Assembly (NCBI GenBank): GCA_934661375.1
Contig: CAKUJH010000006.1
Span: forward strand, 1 to 64,000
Length of the DNA: 64,000 bases
Source: an uncultured Victivallales bacterium
GTDB taxonomy: Bacteria; Verrucomicrobiota; Lentisphaeria; Victivallales; UBA1829
Direction of reading: 5' to 3'
Shown piece by piece: positions 43,988-52,433 of this stretch (positions within the stretch are counted from its first letter, which is position 1; each line of letters starts with the position of its first letter). The notes under the pieces were generated by a model. The model had not been told where the DNA came from. It worked only from the letters and a program-made list of their open reading frames with translations, and did no database searches. Made by a program: the position numbers and the translations under genes.

Positions 43988-44866
43988 ATGAATATGACGA
44001 AATTGATGCTCGGTCTTCCGAAGGGCAGTCTGGAAGAATCCACGGTGGCGATGTTTGCCAAAGCCGGTTACAAGATTCAGATCAGCTCCCGTTCCTATTT
44101 CCCGACGATCGACGATCCGGAAATTGACTGTATGCTGATCCGCGCGCAGGAAATGTCCCGCTACGTAGAAGAAGGCGTGCTGGACTGCGGACTGACCGGT
44201 TACGACTGGATTCAGGAAAACGGTTCCGATGTGTATGAAGCCGCCGAACTGGTCTACGGCAAAGTCGGCCGCAATCCGCTCCGCTGGGTGCTGGCGGTTC
44301 CCGAAGATTCCGGCATTGAAAAAGTCGAACAGCTCGAAGGAAAACGCATTTCCACGGAAGCCGTCGGCATGACCAAACGCTATCTGGCGCAGCACGGCGT
44401 CAACGCCAAAGTGGAATTTTCCTGGGGGGCAACAGAAGTCAAGCCGCCGCGTTTCGCCGATGCCATTGTGGAAATCACGGAAACAGGTTCCTCTCTCCGC
44501 GCCAACCACCTCAAAATCATCGACACGCTGTGCATCAGCACCACGCGTTTCATTGCCAACAAACAGGCAATGCAGGATCCGGAAAAGAAGCACAAAATCG
44601 AAAATATCGCCCTTCTGCTCAAAGCGGTTCTCGCCGCCGAAGGCAAAGTCGGTCTCCTGCTGAACGTGCGCAAAACCGACCTGGACAATATCATCAGCAA
44701 ACTTCCCGCGCTGGAACACCCCACCATCTCCAATCTTTCCAACGAGGAATGGCTGGCACTGAACACCATCGTGGACGAACACACCGTGCGTGAACTGATT
44801 CCCGAACTGAAGCGTCTGGGCGCCTGCGGTATCGTGGAATATCCGCTGAACAAAATTGTGGAGTAA
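43988..44866 (+). CDS. hisG: ATP phosphoribosyltransferase, long form
   Basis: This 292-residue enzyme catalyses the first step of histidine synthesis, joining ATP and PRPP. The catalytic domain shows LGLPKGSLEESTV at the start, DCGLTGYDWI and the PRPP-binding VEITETGSSLRAN near 160-172. The last 75 residues form the regulatory domain of the long (HisZ-independent) class. GGAG lies three bases before the ATG at 43988 and nine bases before an in-frame ATG at 43994, so the true start may be the latter. CTGGAA-N17-TATATT (43909-43937) is a plausible promoter. No other his genes lie in the window. Confidence 0.93.
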   Translation: MNMTKLMLGLPKGSLEESTVAMFAKAGYKIQISSRSYFPTIDDPEIDCMLIRAQEMSRYVEEGVLDCGLTGYDWIQENGSDVYEAAELVYGKVGRNPLRWVLAVPEDSGIEKVEQLEGKRISTEAVGMTKRYLAQHGVNAKVEFSWGATEVKPPRFADAIVEITETGSSLRANHLKIIDTLCISTTRFIANKQAMQDPEKKHKIENIALLLKAVLAAEGKVGLLLNVRKTDLDNIISKLPALEHPTISNLSNEEWLALNTIVDEHTVRELIPELKRLGACGIVEYPLNKIVE

Positions 44867-44872
44867 TCCGTT

Positions 44873-45412
44873 ATGCCGGACCGGATCGACATTCGCCCGG
44901 ACGAGTTCAATGCGAACCCGTTCCGGCTGTTTGAAAAACAATGGTTTCTGCTGACAGCGGGGGATTTTTCCGCCGGAAAATTCAATACCATGACTGTCAG
45001 CTGGGGATATATCGGCGAAATGTGGGGATTCCCTTCCGCGGTCACCGTGGTGCGGCCGCAGCGCTACACCCTGGAATTTCTGCGGCAATGCGATTCGTTC
45101 ACACTCTCCGCATTCAGTGAAGAATACCGGGACGCCTTGAAGCTCTGCGGCGCAAAATCCGGCAGAGAGCTGGATAAAATTGCGGCGGCGGGGTTGACTC
45201 CGGAAGCATCCGGAACTGTTTCTGCTCCGACTTTCAAGGAAGCGGAACTGGTTCTTGAATGCAGACAGGTATATCAGGGAAAATTTGTGCCGGAAGGTTT
45301 TTCCGGTGCCAGAATTCCCGAAACCATATATCCGAATGGAGATTATCATCTGGTTTTCGCAGGTGAAATCACCCGGATTTCCGGCATCTCCAAATTCATC
45401 AGCAAAGATTGA
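44873..45412 (+). CDS. Flavin reductase-like protein (FMN-binding split barrel)
   Basis: This 179-residue protein belongs to the flavoredoxin/flavin-reductase group of split-barrel FMN proteins. NTMTVSWGYIGEMWGFPSAV near 38-57 is the typical flavin-binding strand pair, and FTLSAFSEEYRDALKLCGAKSG matches the family's conserved loop. It probably passes electrons between NAD(P)H and FMN or an FMN partner. It lies six bases after hisG with GGAG upstream, and is followed by a Gfo/Idh/MocA gene. Confidence 0.85.
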   Translation: MPDRIDIRPDEFNANPFRLFEKQWFLLTAGDFSAGKFNTMTVSWGYIGEMWGFPSAVTVVRPQRYTLEFLRQCDSFTLSAFSEEYRDALKLCGAKSGRELDKIAAAGLTPEASGTVSAPTFKEAELVLECRQVYQGKFVPEGFSGARIPETIYPNGDYHLVFAGEITRISGISKFISKD

Positions 45413-45435
45413 AAACTCCGGTTAAACGGGAAGAC

Positions 45436-46737
45436 ATGATGGACAAAATGAACGAATCACATAAAGTTTCCCTGATCATTCTGGGCGCGGGCGGGCGCGG
45501 AACCATTTACGCGAATCTGGTCAAACTCATGCCGGATCGTGCGCAGGTCGTAGCAGTGGCGGAACCCCGTCCGTTTTTCCGTGACCGTATTGCAAACGAT
45601 CATGCCATCCCGCCGGAAAATGTTTTTTCAGACTGGCACGATGTTCTGAAACGTCCGAAATTTGCGGATGCCGTGGTTATCACCACGCAGGACAGAATGC
45701 ACGTGGAACCGGCTGTGGCTTTCGCCCGGAAAGGGTACCATATCCTCATTGAAAAACCGCTGGCTCCGGATATCGACTCCTGCCGGGAAATTGTCCGCGC
45801 GGTCAAGGAAAACAATGTGGTGCTGGCGGCATGTCATGTGATGCGTTATGCCAATTACACCCGGATGCTCCGCCATCTGATTGAAAACGGATCCGTGGGA
45901 AAAATCATTTCCGTGGAACACCTTGAACCGGTCGGACACTGGCGTTATGCCCATTCCTACGTCCGCGGCAACTGGAGCCGGGAAGAAGATTCTTCATCGG
46001 TCCTGCTGGCAAAATCCATTCACGACTTGGACTGGATCGCCTATATTGTCGGCCAGAAATGCAATGCGGTTACCTCGTTCGGTTCGCTGATGTTTTTCCG
46101 TCACGAAAACCGGCCGAAAAATGCCGCCGACCGCTGTCTGGACTGTCCTCTGGAACCGGAGTGCCCCTACTCCGCCCCCCGTTTCTATCTCGAACGTTTC
46201 CGGAACAAGCAGATCGACAACTATATTGAATCGGTAACCGGGGAACTCTCCGAAGAAAATATTCTCAAGGCTCTGCGGGAAGGACCGTATGGCCGCTGTG
46301 TTTTCGCTTGCGACAACGACGTGGCGGATCATCAGGTGGTCAACATGGAATTTGACGGCGGGGCGACGGCAGTATTCACGCTGGCTGGCTGTTCCCGTTA
46401 CGGCGAACGCCGCACTACGATTTTCGGTTCCGCCGGAGAAATCCGCTGCGACGGCTGCAAGATCGAACTGTATTCCTACCTGCGCGACCGCACCACGGAA
46501 ATCAATATTGAACCGGACCGCGGCACTCTGACCACACACCACAACGGCGGCGACAAGTATTGTCTGGAAGCCTTTGTGGATGCGCTCCGCACCGGCGATA
46601 CCTCTAAAATCGTCAGCGGCGCAGATGTCTCGCTGGAAACTCATTACATGGTTTTCGCCGCCGAAATGTCCCGCAAGGAAAAACGGCTGGTTCAGATGGA
46701 TGAACTGCGCCGCGCCATGCCTGGCACGGGGAGATAA
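45436..46737 (+). CDS. Gfo/Idh/MocA-family oxidoreductase
   Basis: This 433-residue dehydrogenase-like protein has an N-terminal Rossmann motif ILGAGGRGTIYANL (about 15-28), the family lysine motif ILIEKPLAPD near 113-122 and ACHVMRYANYTRML. The C-terminal alpha/beta domain contains SIHDLDWIAYI. Residues about 230-245 include RCLDCPLEPECPY, a possible metal-binding insert seen in a subset of the family. It probably oxidises or epimerises a sugar or inositol derivative. The ATG at 45436 is preferred over an upstream TTG; GGGAAG lies just before it. Confidence 0.85.
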   Translation: MMDKMNESHKVSLIILGAGGRGTIYANLVKLMPDRAQVVAVAEPRPFFRDRIANDHAIPPENVFSDWHDVLKRPKFADAVVITTQDRMHVEPAVAFARKGYHILIEKPLAPDIDSCREIVRAVKENNVVLAACHVMRYANYTRMLRHLIENGSVGKIISVEHLEPVGHWRYAHSYVRGNWSREEDSSSVLLAKSIHDLDWIAYIVGQKCNAVTSFGSLMFFRHENRPKNAADRCLDCPLEPECPYSAPRFYLERFRNKQIDNYIESVTGELSEENILKALREGPYGRCVFACDNDVADHQVVNMEFDGGATAVFTLAGCSRYGERRTTIFGSAGEIRCDGCKIELYSYLRDRTTEINIEPDRGTLTTHHNGGDKYCLEAFVDALRTGDTSKIVSGADVSLETHYMVFAAEMSRKEKRLVQMDELRRAMPGTGR

Positions 46738-46743
46738 TTCCTC

Positions 46744-48627
46744 ATGGCGGAACGGGTTCTCTGGACGGGAGATCATCTGAATCTTCAGATCGGCACGCAA
46801 GTCTTGTTCAAAGATGCGTTTTTTTCCATAGCGGACGGCGAGCGGGTGGCTTTGGTCGGACGCAACGGCTGCGGCAAATCCACTTTGATGAAAGTGATTG
46901 CCGGACAGGATTCCGTATCGTCCGGGGAAATCACCGCGATGAAAAACCTGCGGATTGCCTATATGCCGCAGGAATTCGTCCTGCCGCCGGACATCACCGT
47001 CCGTGAAACCGTGCGCCAGGGAGCGGCGTGGTTTGACTCCATCATGGAAACCTATCACCGGCTGCCGGTCAGTTCCCCGGAACACGAACGGCTGGAAAAC
47101 CTGCTCAATATCCATGACGCGTGGGATGTCGGCCGCAAAGTGGAAGTCATCATGGAAAAACTGCGTCTGGACTTTCCCGACAAACCGTGTACTCTGCTTT
47201 CCGGCGGAGAGCTGCGCCGGGTCATGCTGGCGCGGAGCATTGTCGCTGAACCGGACCTGCTCCTGCTGGATGAACCGACCAACCATCTGGATGTGGACAT
47301 GATTGCCTGGATTGAGAATTTTCTGGCGGCATATACCGGTGCCTGTCTGCTGGTTACACATGACCGCTTCTTTCTGGACCGGGTTGCCACCCGGATTGTG
47401 GAACTGGATCACGGCTCCTTTTATTCCTACGAAGGCTCCTATGCCGATTTTCTGGTCGGCAAGGAGGAACGCGAATACAATGAAGATGTGCTGGAACAGA
47501 AACGCAAAAGTTTTCTGCGTCTGGAAGTCGAATGGGTGCGCCGCTCCCCGAAAGCGCGGCTGCGCCGCAATCTGGGCAGAGTCAAACGCTACGAGGAAAT
47601 CGCAGCGGTCAAAGCCCCGGTGCGTACCGGCGATATTGAACTGGTGATTCCGGCGGCAAGTCATCTGGGCAACCGCGTGGTGGAACTGAAAAATGTATCG
47701 CTCACGCTGGGTGGAAGAAAGCTGGTCGACTCTCTGAATTATGAATTCACCCGCGGCATGAGAGTCGGCATCGTGGGAGCCAACGGCATCGGCAAAACGT
47801 CGCTGCTGCGTATGATTACCGGTGAAATTCCTCCGGATCAGGGAGAAATTTTCCGGGCGGAGACCGTGCAGTTCAACTACATTGACCAGAACCGCGCGGC
47901 GCTGCATGATGAAAACACTGTCCTGGAGGAAATCGCCGAAGGGCATGACCATATCAATCTCGGCAATGAACGGGTAACGGTCTGGGGATATCTGCGCCGC
48001 TTTCTGTTCGAAGATGAGCGGATCAATACGAAAGTCAAGCGTCTTTCCGGCGGCGAACGGGCACGGCTGACGCTGGCGAAAATATTGCGCGGCGGCGGCA
48101 ATTTCCTGATTCTCGACGAACCGACCAACGATCTGGATCTGTCCACACTGCGGATTCTGGAAGAGGCTCTGCGCCAGTATGAAGGCTGTCTGGTCGTGGT
48201 CAGCCATGACCGTTATTTCCTGAACCGGGTCTGCACCCATATTCTGGCGTTTGAACCGGACGGCACCCTGACTGCCAATGTCGGAGATTATGACGCCTAT
48301 TATCAGAAACGGCAGGAAAAGCTCAATGCGGCGAAAAGTGTCAGGCAGGAAAAAACACCGGAGCGCTCCCCTGCCCCCGCCAAACCGAAAAACAAGCCGA
48401 AGAACGGTTTGACCTACCGGGAAGAGCGCGAACTGGAAGCCGTGGAAAAACGCATTGATGAACTGGAAACGGAAATTGCCGCATTGGAAGCGGAATTTGC
48501 CGATCCGGAATTTTTCAAAACCCGTGCGGCGGAAGCCGGAACCCTGCAGAAAAAGATTGAAGCCCTCAAAGCGGAATATGAAACTGTCTGTTCCCGCTGG
48601 GAGGAACTGGAAAGCAAACGCACTTGA
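46744..48627 (+). CDS. uup: ABC-F family ATPase, Uup-like
   Basis: This 627-residue soluble protein has two ABC ATPase domains: GRNGCGKSTLMK with LSGGELRRVMLAR and DEPTNHLD, then GANGIGKTSLLR with LSGGERARLTLAK and DEPTNDLD. A linker (about 240-290) follows the first domain, and a charged coiled-coil tail (about 560-627, EREFLEAVEKRID-type heptads) is the Uup signature. ABC-F proteins bind the ribosomal E site, and Uup homologues also influence DNA transposition and ribosome assembly. It lies six bases after the Gfo/Idh gene. No membrane partner is expected. Confidence 0.9.
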   Translation: MAERVLWTGDHLNLQIGTQVLFKDAFFSIADGERVALVGRNGCGKSTLMKVIAGQDSVSSGEITAMKNLRIAYMPQEFVLPPDITVRETVRQGAAWFDSIMETYHRLPVSSPEHERLENLLNIHDAWDVGRKVEVIMEKLRLDFPDKPCTLLSGGELRRVMLARSIVAEPDLLLLDEPTNHLDVDMIAWIENFLAAYTGACLLVTHDRFFLDRVATRIVELDHGSFYSYEGSYADFLVGKEEREYNEDVLEQKRKSFLRLEVEWVRRSPKARLRRNLGRVKRYEEIAAVKAPVRTGDIELVIPAASHLGNRVVELKNVSLTLGGRKLVDSLNYEFTRGMRVGIVGANGIGKTSLLRMITGEIPPDQGEIFRAETVQFNYIDQNRAALHDENTVLEEIAEGHDHINLGNERVTVWGYLRRFLFEDERINTKVKRLSGGERARLTLAKILRGGGNFLILDEPTNDLDLSTLRILEEALRQYEGCLVVVSHDRYFLNRVCTHILAFEPDGTLTANVGDYDAYYQKRQEKLNAAKSVRQEKTPERSPAPAKPKNKPKNGLTYREERELEAVEKRIDELETEIAALEAEFADPEFFKTRAAEAGTLQKKIEALKAEYETVCSRWEELESKRT

Positions 48628-48630
48628 AGT

Positions 48631-49530
48631 TCAGCATTTTTCCGTTTTCGGGTGTCTGTATCCGGACGGATTGCACCCGAAACGTTTGCGGAACGCCGAT
48701 GCGAAATAAAGCGGAGAGCTGAACCCGCACCGGAAACTGATTTCCTTGATCGGCAATCTGGTTTTCCGCAGCAGATGCTGAGCATGTTCCATCCGGAGCA
48801 TATTGATGTACTCTGCCGGAGTTGTGGAAAAATAACGATGAAAACGCCGCCTCAATGTTTCTTTGCTGACTCCGGTGCGCAGTGCAATGTCCGCCAGCGT
48901 GATTTCTTCGGAAAAATGCTGCTGCAAAAAATTCCGGAGCTGCTGCATGTCCTGCGGAACGTCCGGTCCGGAATATTTGTTTTCACTGCTGAGCAAAGTC
49001 AGCAGATCATAGCAGAGTACGGACGCTTCGCGCAGCGTATCAGGATTGCGCATATATTCCCCGATCCGGCGCATCAGATTTTCTATGCGGGCGGGCTCTT
49101 TGAGCTGAATCAGCTGATCTTCCTCGAAACCGAGCATTTCACAAAGGAGTCCGGCTGCATTGCCGGAAATGAGCAACGCCAGTTTCCGCCGCGGCATACC
49201 GACTTTATTGTTCTCAATCCGGACATTGCTGTGCGGAACTATCACGAAAAGAGTTCCGGAGGTTGCCACAGACTGCCTCTTTCCGCAACTGTATTTCACT
49301 TCGCCCTCCAGAATCAGTTCCAGGGCGAGATTGCTGTAATTCCTGTGTTTGATCCAGTTTCCGTCCCGACGGGTTACATCGGTAAGCCGCACAGGATAAA
49401 AAGGATAGTACTGTTTCTCCGAAACAGCAATCTTCAATGCGGGATAGATGGGGTCGCGGCGGCTGTATATGTCAGATGAAGCTGTTCCCAGTGTTGTCAT
49501 TTTTTCTATATATTTTGTGCTTTTTGCCAT
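48631..49530 (-). CDS. AraC-family transcriptional regulator
   Basis: This 299-residue activator has a cupin-like sensor region (about 50-150, with HRNYSNLALELILEGEVKY) and two C-terminal helix-turn-helix motifs, the first with LADIALRTGVSKETLRRRFH and the second with ISFRCGFSSPLYFASAFRKR. It is divergent from the DUF4832 gene, with promoters whose -10 boxes overlap. Regulators of this kind commonly control adjacent glycan genes. The ATG at 49530 has a weak AAGGG upstream. It converges on uup with only three bases between stops. Confidence 0.87.
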   Translation of the reverse strand: MAKSTKYIEKMTTLGTASSDIYSRRDPIYPALKIAVSEKQYYPFYPVRLTDVTRRDGNWIKHRNYSNLALELILEGEVKYSCGKRQSVATSGTLFVIVPHSNVRIENNKVGMPRRKLALLISGNAAGLLCEMLGFEEDQLIQLKEPARIENLMRRIGEYMRNPDTLREASVLCYDLLTLLSSENKYSGPDVPQDMQQLRNFLQQHFSEEITLADIALRTGVSKETLRRRFHRYFSTTPAEYINMLRMEHAQHLLRKTRLPIKEISFRCGFSSPLYFASAFRKRFGCNPSGYRHPKTEKC

Positions 49531-49551
49531 ATTGTTTCCCTTTTTCAGCCG

Positions 49552-49580
49552 TTGTCAAATCCGGAATTATGGCGTATAAT
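49552..49580 (+). promoter_or_regulatory. Promoter of the DUF4832-GNAT operon
   Basis: TTGTCA (49552-49557), 17-base spacer, TATAAT (49575-49580). The -10 box overlaps the -10 box of the divergent AraC promoter. Confidence 0.75.
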
Positions 49581-49606
49581 ATAATCATGCCGTAATCAAA
49601 TTGCAA
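49578..49606 (-). promoter_or_regulatory. Promoter of the AraC gene
   Basis: Read on the minus strand: TTGCAA, 17-base spacer, TATATT. Its -10 box shares three bases with the divergent promoter's -10 box. Confidence 0.7.
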
Positions 49607-49631
49607 GAACAGAAATCAGGAGGAATCAATC

Positions 49632-51146
49632 ATGCATTATTCATTCCGGGGAATCCGCCCCGATGATCTGCACGGACGCCGGGCACTGCGCAATCCGGAA
49701 CGGGGATACCGGACCGAAATGTATTTCAGCACAATTCCCGGTGAAGTCGCCGGCATGTGTTCATGTCATTTCAAACAGCTCAAACTGGATGGCCGCAGCG
49801 AAGCTCCGGTTTACCAGAACATTGACGTGCCGGGCGTTCCTCACCTGATCCGCGGCAACCGGCTCGACGGCGTTGAATTTTCTCACTGCCAATGGGAAGA
49901 TGAACTGGACTACTTTGCCTATGATGGAGTTACGGTCATGCAGAGTTACTGCTTTCTGATGAACTACGGCTTTGGTGCAGGACGTCCTCTGCCTGCGGAA
50001 AAACTTGCCGACATCGAGCAGTTTCTTCTGCGGCTCCGCGCCAACCATGTCAAAACGCTGCTCCGCTTTGCTTATGAACTCTCTCCAACCCTCTCCGGTC
50101 CGACAGCCGACATTATTTTCCGGCACATTGAACAGCTCCGTCCGCTGCTGCGGAAATATATGGATGTCATTTATGTTCTCCAGTGCGGATTCGTCGGCAA
50201 ATTCGGTGAATGGCATCACAGTTATCATAAACTGCAGAATGACCTCTCTTTCCGGAAAGAGCTTTTCCAGACGGTTCTTGAACTTCTCCCCGCAGACCGC
50301 TGCACCATGGTACGGTATCCGCGTCTCAAAATGGAAGTGTTCGGCGACACGCCGCTCTCTGCGGAACGCGCTTTCACGAATATTCCCGAAGCCCGGATCG
50401 GACATTTCTGCGACGGTTTTCTGGCTGGACCGACCTGCGGCGGCTCATGGTACGGAGTCAGAGGTGAAACGGAAAAGGCTTTTGCCGCGTCGGAAAGCAA
50501 ATATCTGCCGCAGGACGGCGAACTTTTCTGGCGGGACATTGCCGGCGCAGCTCTCCCCGACGCATCCGTCAAGGAACTCGCGCTTCACCATTATGATACG
50601 CTCGGATTTGTTCACGGCAACCGGGAATTTGAAGGAACGGACGGCTATTCCATTGATGTATGGAAACGGGTTCCGGTAGATCCCATGTTCCTGATTGATA
50701 ATAACTTGCCGATGTCGAACGGTTATTTTGAATCGGAAACCGGCAAACATATCTGGCGCAGTTATTACGAATATATCCGCGATCATCTCGGCTACCGGAT
50801 CGAACTTCAGAGTGCGGATCTGCAGATCGAAAACGGACGGCTTTGCGGCAATGTGAAGCTTATCAACCGCGGTTTTTCCGCTCCGGTTAATCCGCGTCCG
50901 GTTTTTCTGGCGGTCGGAAATCTCCGGATACCGCTTTCCTGCGATGTCCGGCACTGGTTCAGTCAGGAAGAACAGATTCTCGCATTCGATTCGGAACTGC
51001 CGTCTCCCGGCAAATACGAGATCGGACTCTGGCTCCCGGATGCGTCTGAAATTCTCCGGAGCATTCCGGAATATGCCATCCGCTGCGCGAATCCGTTGGA
51101 GTTTCGCGATGGCGTAAACTGGTTCGGCTCAACAATTGAAATCTGA
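49632..51146 (+). CDS. DUF4832/DUF4874 glycosidase-like protein
   Basis: This 504-residue protein matches the DUF4874-DUF4832 arrangement. RNPERGYRTEMYF occurs near the N-terminus, a TIM-barrel-like part contains LLRFAYEL and GFVGKFGEWHHSYHK near 180-195, and a beta-sandwich C-terminal domain closes it (KLINRGFSAPVNPRP). The NPERG and GEWH landmarks are typical of this putative glycoside hydrolase family; no activity is firmly known. There is no signal peptide, so it is likely cytoplasmic and would act on imported saccharides. AGGAGG precedes the ATG. It is the first gene of an AraC-controlled pair. Confidence 0.82.
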   Translation: MHYSFRGIRPDDLHGRRALRNPERGYRTEMYFSTIPGEVAGMCSCHFKQLKLDGRSEAPVYQNIDVPGVPHLIRGNRLDGVEFSHCQWEDELDYFAYDGVTVMQSYCFLMNYGFGAGRPLPAEKLADIEQFLLRLRANHVKTLLRFAYELSPTLSGPTADIIFRHIEQLRPLLRKYMDVIYVLQCGFVGKFGEWHHSYHKLQNDLSFRKELFQTVLELLPADRCTMVRYPRLKMEVFGDTPLSAERAFTNIPEARIGHFCDGFLAGPTCGGSWYGVRGETEKAFAASESKYLPQDGELFWRDIAGAALPDASVKELALHHYDTLGFVHGNREFEGTDGYSIDVWKRVPVDPMFLIDNNLPMSNGYFESETGKHIWRSYYEYIRDHLGYRIELQSADLQIENGRLCGNVKLINRGFSAPVNPRPVFLAVGNLRIPLSCDVRHWFSQEEQILAFDSELPSPGKYEIGLWLPDASEILRSIPEYAIRCANPLEFRDGVNWFGSTIEI

Positions 51147-51160
51147 ACGGAGGAATAGAA

Positions 51161-52192
51161 ATGAATTTTCCGGAAATCATTGAACAGAAACAGATTCCAT
51201 CCGGTGAACAGCTCCGGATACTGCGTCTGGTTCTTCCTGCGGAACACGCTGTTCCGGAACGGATCAAGCGGTATTTTATCGCATCGCTGGGCTATGATTC
51301 TTACCGCCGTGCGGTCAGTGAAATCAATTACTGGCGGCTTTATTACCGGCAGGTGCTGGACAATCAGGGATCGGCGGATCATATTTATCTGGCGGAAGTC
51401 GACGGACAGCTCGCCGCACGTGTCTGGTTTGCCTGGTCCAGACGTTCCGGACATGGTAATTTCGGTAATGTTTACACTGAACCGGAATTCCGGCGCAAAG
51501 GACTGATGAAAGAGCTGATGAGGCCCCTGCTCCGCGATTTTCATGATTCCAACGCGACCGATCTCACATGCGCCACCGGCAACAGAATCGCGGCAAAAGT
51601 TTATGTGGAAGACGGATTCCAGCTTATTTACGGCGGAGAAACCGGTCCGCTTTGTCTGCTTAACCGCAATTGCGGTTCATCTTTTTTTGAATTGCAGGAA
51701 AAAGCCTTCAACGGTTCGGAGGTGCAGCAGATCCGCACGGGAAACCTGGAAGATCAATACGATTGCGACAAATTTCTGACTTATAATCCGGAGATGTGGC
51801 ATAAGCATGATTTTCTGCCCTGCGGTCCGGCGTCGCTGATGGTCGATTACCGAACCGCTTTTCAGGAAGTCATGAACGGCAGCGGAGTCATTGCGGTCGC
51901 GGAAAACGGCACGGGGACGATTGCCGGATATGCATTTGCATTGAAATTGAACCGGCAGAATATTCTGCACCTGAAGTTTCATCCGGACAATCTTGCCGAC
52001 ATGCCGGAACTGCTGAAATTCACCATAAAAGAATTCCAGAAAAAATTCGGCTCGGAAGAACCGTTGTTTCTCTGGGTTCATGAAGGTCAGTCTCTGTTGA
52101 AACAAGCCGCGGCATATGCGGGATTGAAATGTCTGGCGGAATTACCCGCCGGAGTTGGAGCTAATGCCTTGCAGGTTTATGCAACAGTTTGA
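51161..52192 (+). CDS. GNAT-family N-acetyltransferase
   Basis: This 343-residue protein has one clear GNAT domain at about 15-165, with the acetyl-CoA-binding stretch VYTEPEFRRKGLMKELM near 105-121 (the Q/R-x-x-G-x-G/A type loop is RRKGLM). A second, weaker GNAT-like half follows at about 190-340 (GTGTIAGYAFALKL), so the protein may be a fused dimer with one active half. The acceptor is unknown; coupling with the DUF4832 gene hints at an amino sugar. The gap to that gene is 14 bases, and it ends at a bidirectional terminator. Confidence 0.8.
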   Translation: MNFPEIIEQKQIPSGEQLRILRLVLPAEHAVPERIKRYFIASLGYDSYRRAVSEINYWRLYYRQVLDNQGSADHIYLAEVDGQLAARVWFAWSRRSGHGNFGNVYTEPEFRRKGLMKELMRPLLRDFHDSNATDLTCATGNRIAAKVYVEDGFQLIYGGETGPLCLLNRNCGSSFFELQEKAFNGSEVQQIRTGNLEDQYDCDKFLTYNPEMWHKHDFLPCGPASLMVDYRTAFQEVMNGSGVIAVAENGTGTIAGYAFALKLNRQNILHLKFHPDNLADMPELLKFTIKEFQKKFGSEEPLFLWVHEGQSLLKQAAAYAGLKCLAELPAGVGANALQVYATV

Positions 52193-52198
52193 AAGAGC

Positions 52199-52247
52199 CA
52201 AAAAACGGAGACCGAACCTTTTGAAGTCCGTGTCTCCGTTTTTTTGT
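52199..52247. terminator. Bidirectional terminator
   Basis: CGGAGAC (52206-52212) pairs with GTCTCCG (52232-52238) with A-run and T-run flanks. It ends both the GNAT gene and the oxygen-defence operon. Confidence 0.85.
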
Positions 52248-52259
52248 GCGGTTAAGCTC

Positions 52260-52418
52260 TCACTGCTTGGAGAAGGAATCCTTGCCGACTCCGCATTCCG
52301 GGCAAACCCAGGTTTCCGGAACATCTTCCCAGGCAGTTCCGGCAGGAACGCCATTGTCCGGATCACCCACCGCCGGGTCATACACATAACCGCAAACATC
52401 GCATACATACTTGTCCAT
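52260..52418 (-). CDS. Rubredoxin
   Basis: This 52-residue electron carrier is MDKYVCDVCGYVYDPAVGDP and onward, with the two iron-binding loops CDVCGY (Cys6, Cys9) and CPECG (Cys39, Cys42). The central GTAWEDVPETWVCP is conserved, so the single Fe(Cys)4 site is intact. AAGGAG lies eight bases before the ATG at 52418. It is the last gene of an operon with the flavodiiron protein and desulfoferrodoxin and is the expected electron donor to both. The gap to the flavodiiron gene is 15 bases. Its small size makes it easy to miss. Confidence 0.95.
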   Translation of the reverse strand: MDKYVCDVCGYVYDPAVGDPDNGVPAGTAWEDVPETWVCPECGVGKDSFSKQ

Positions 52419-52433
52419 AGTCATTACTCCTTT

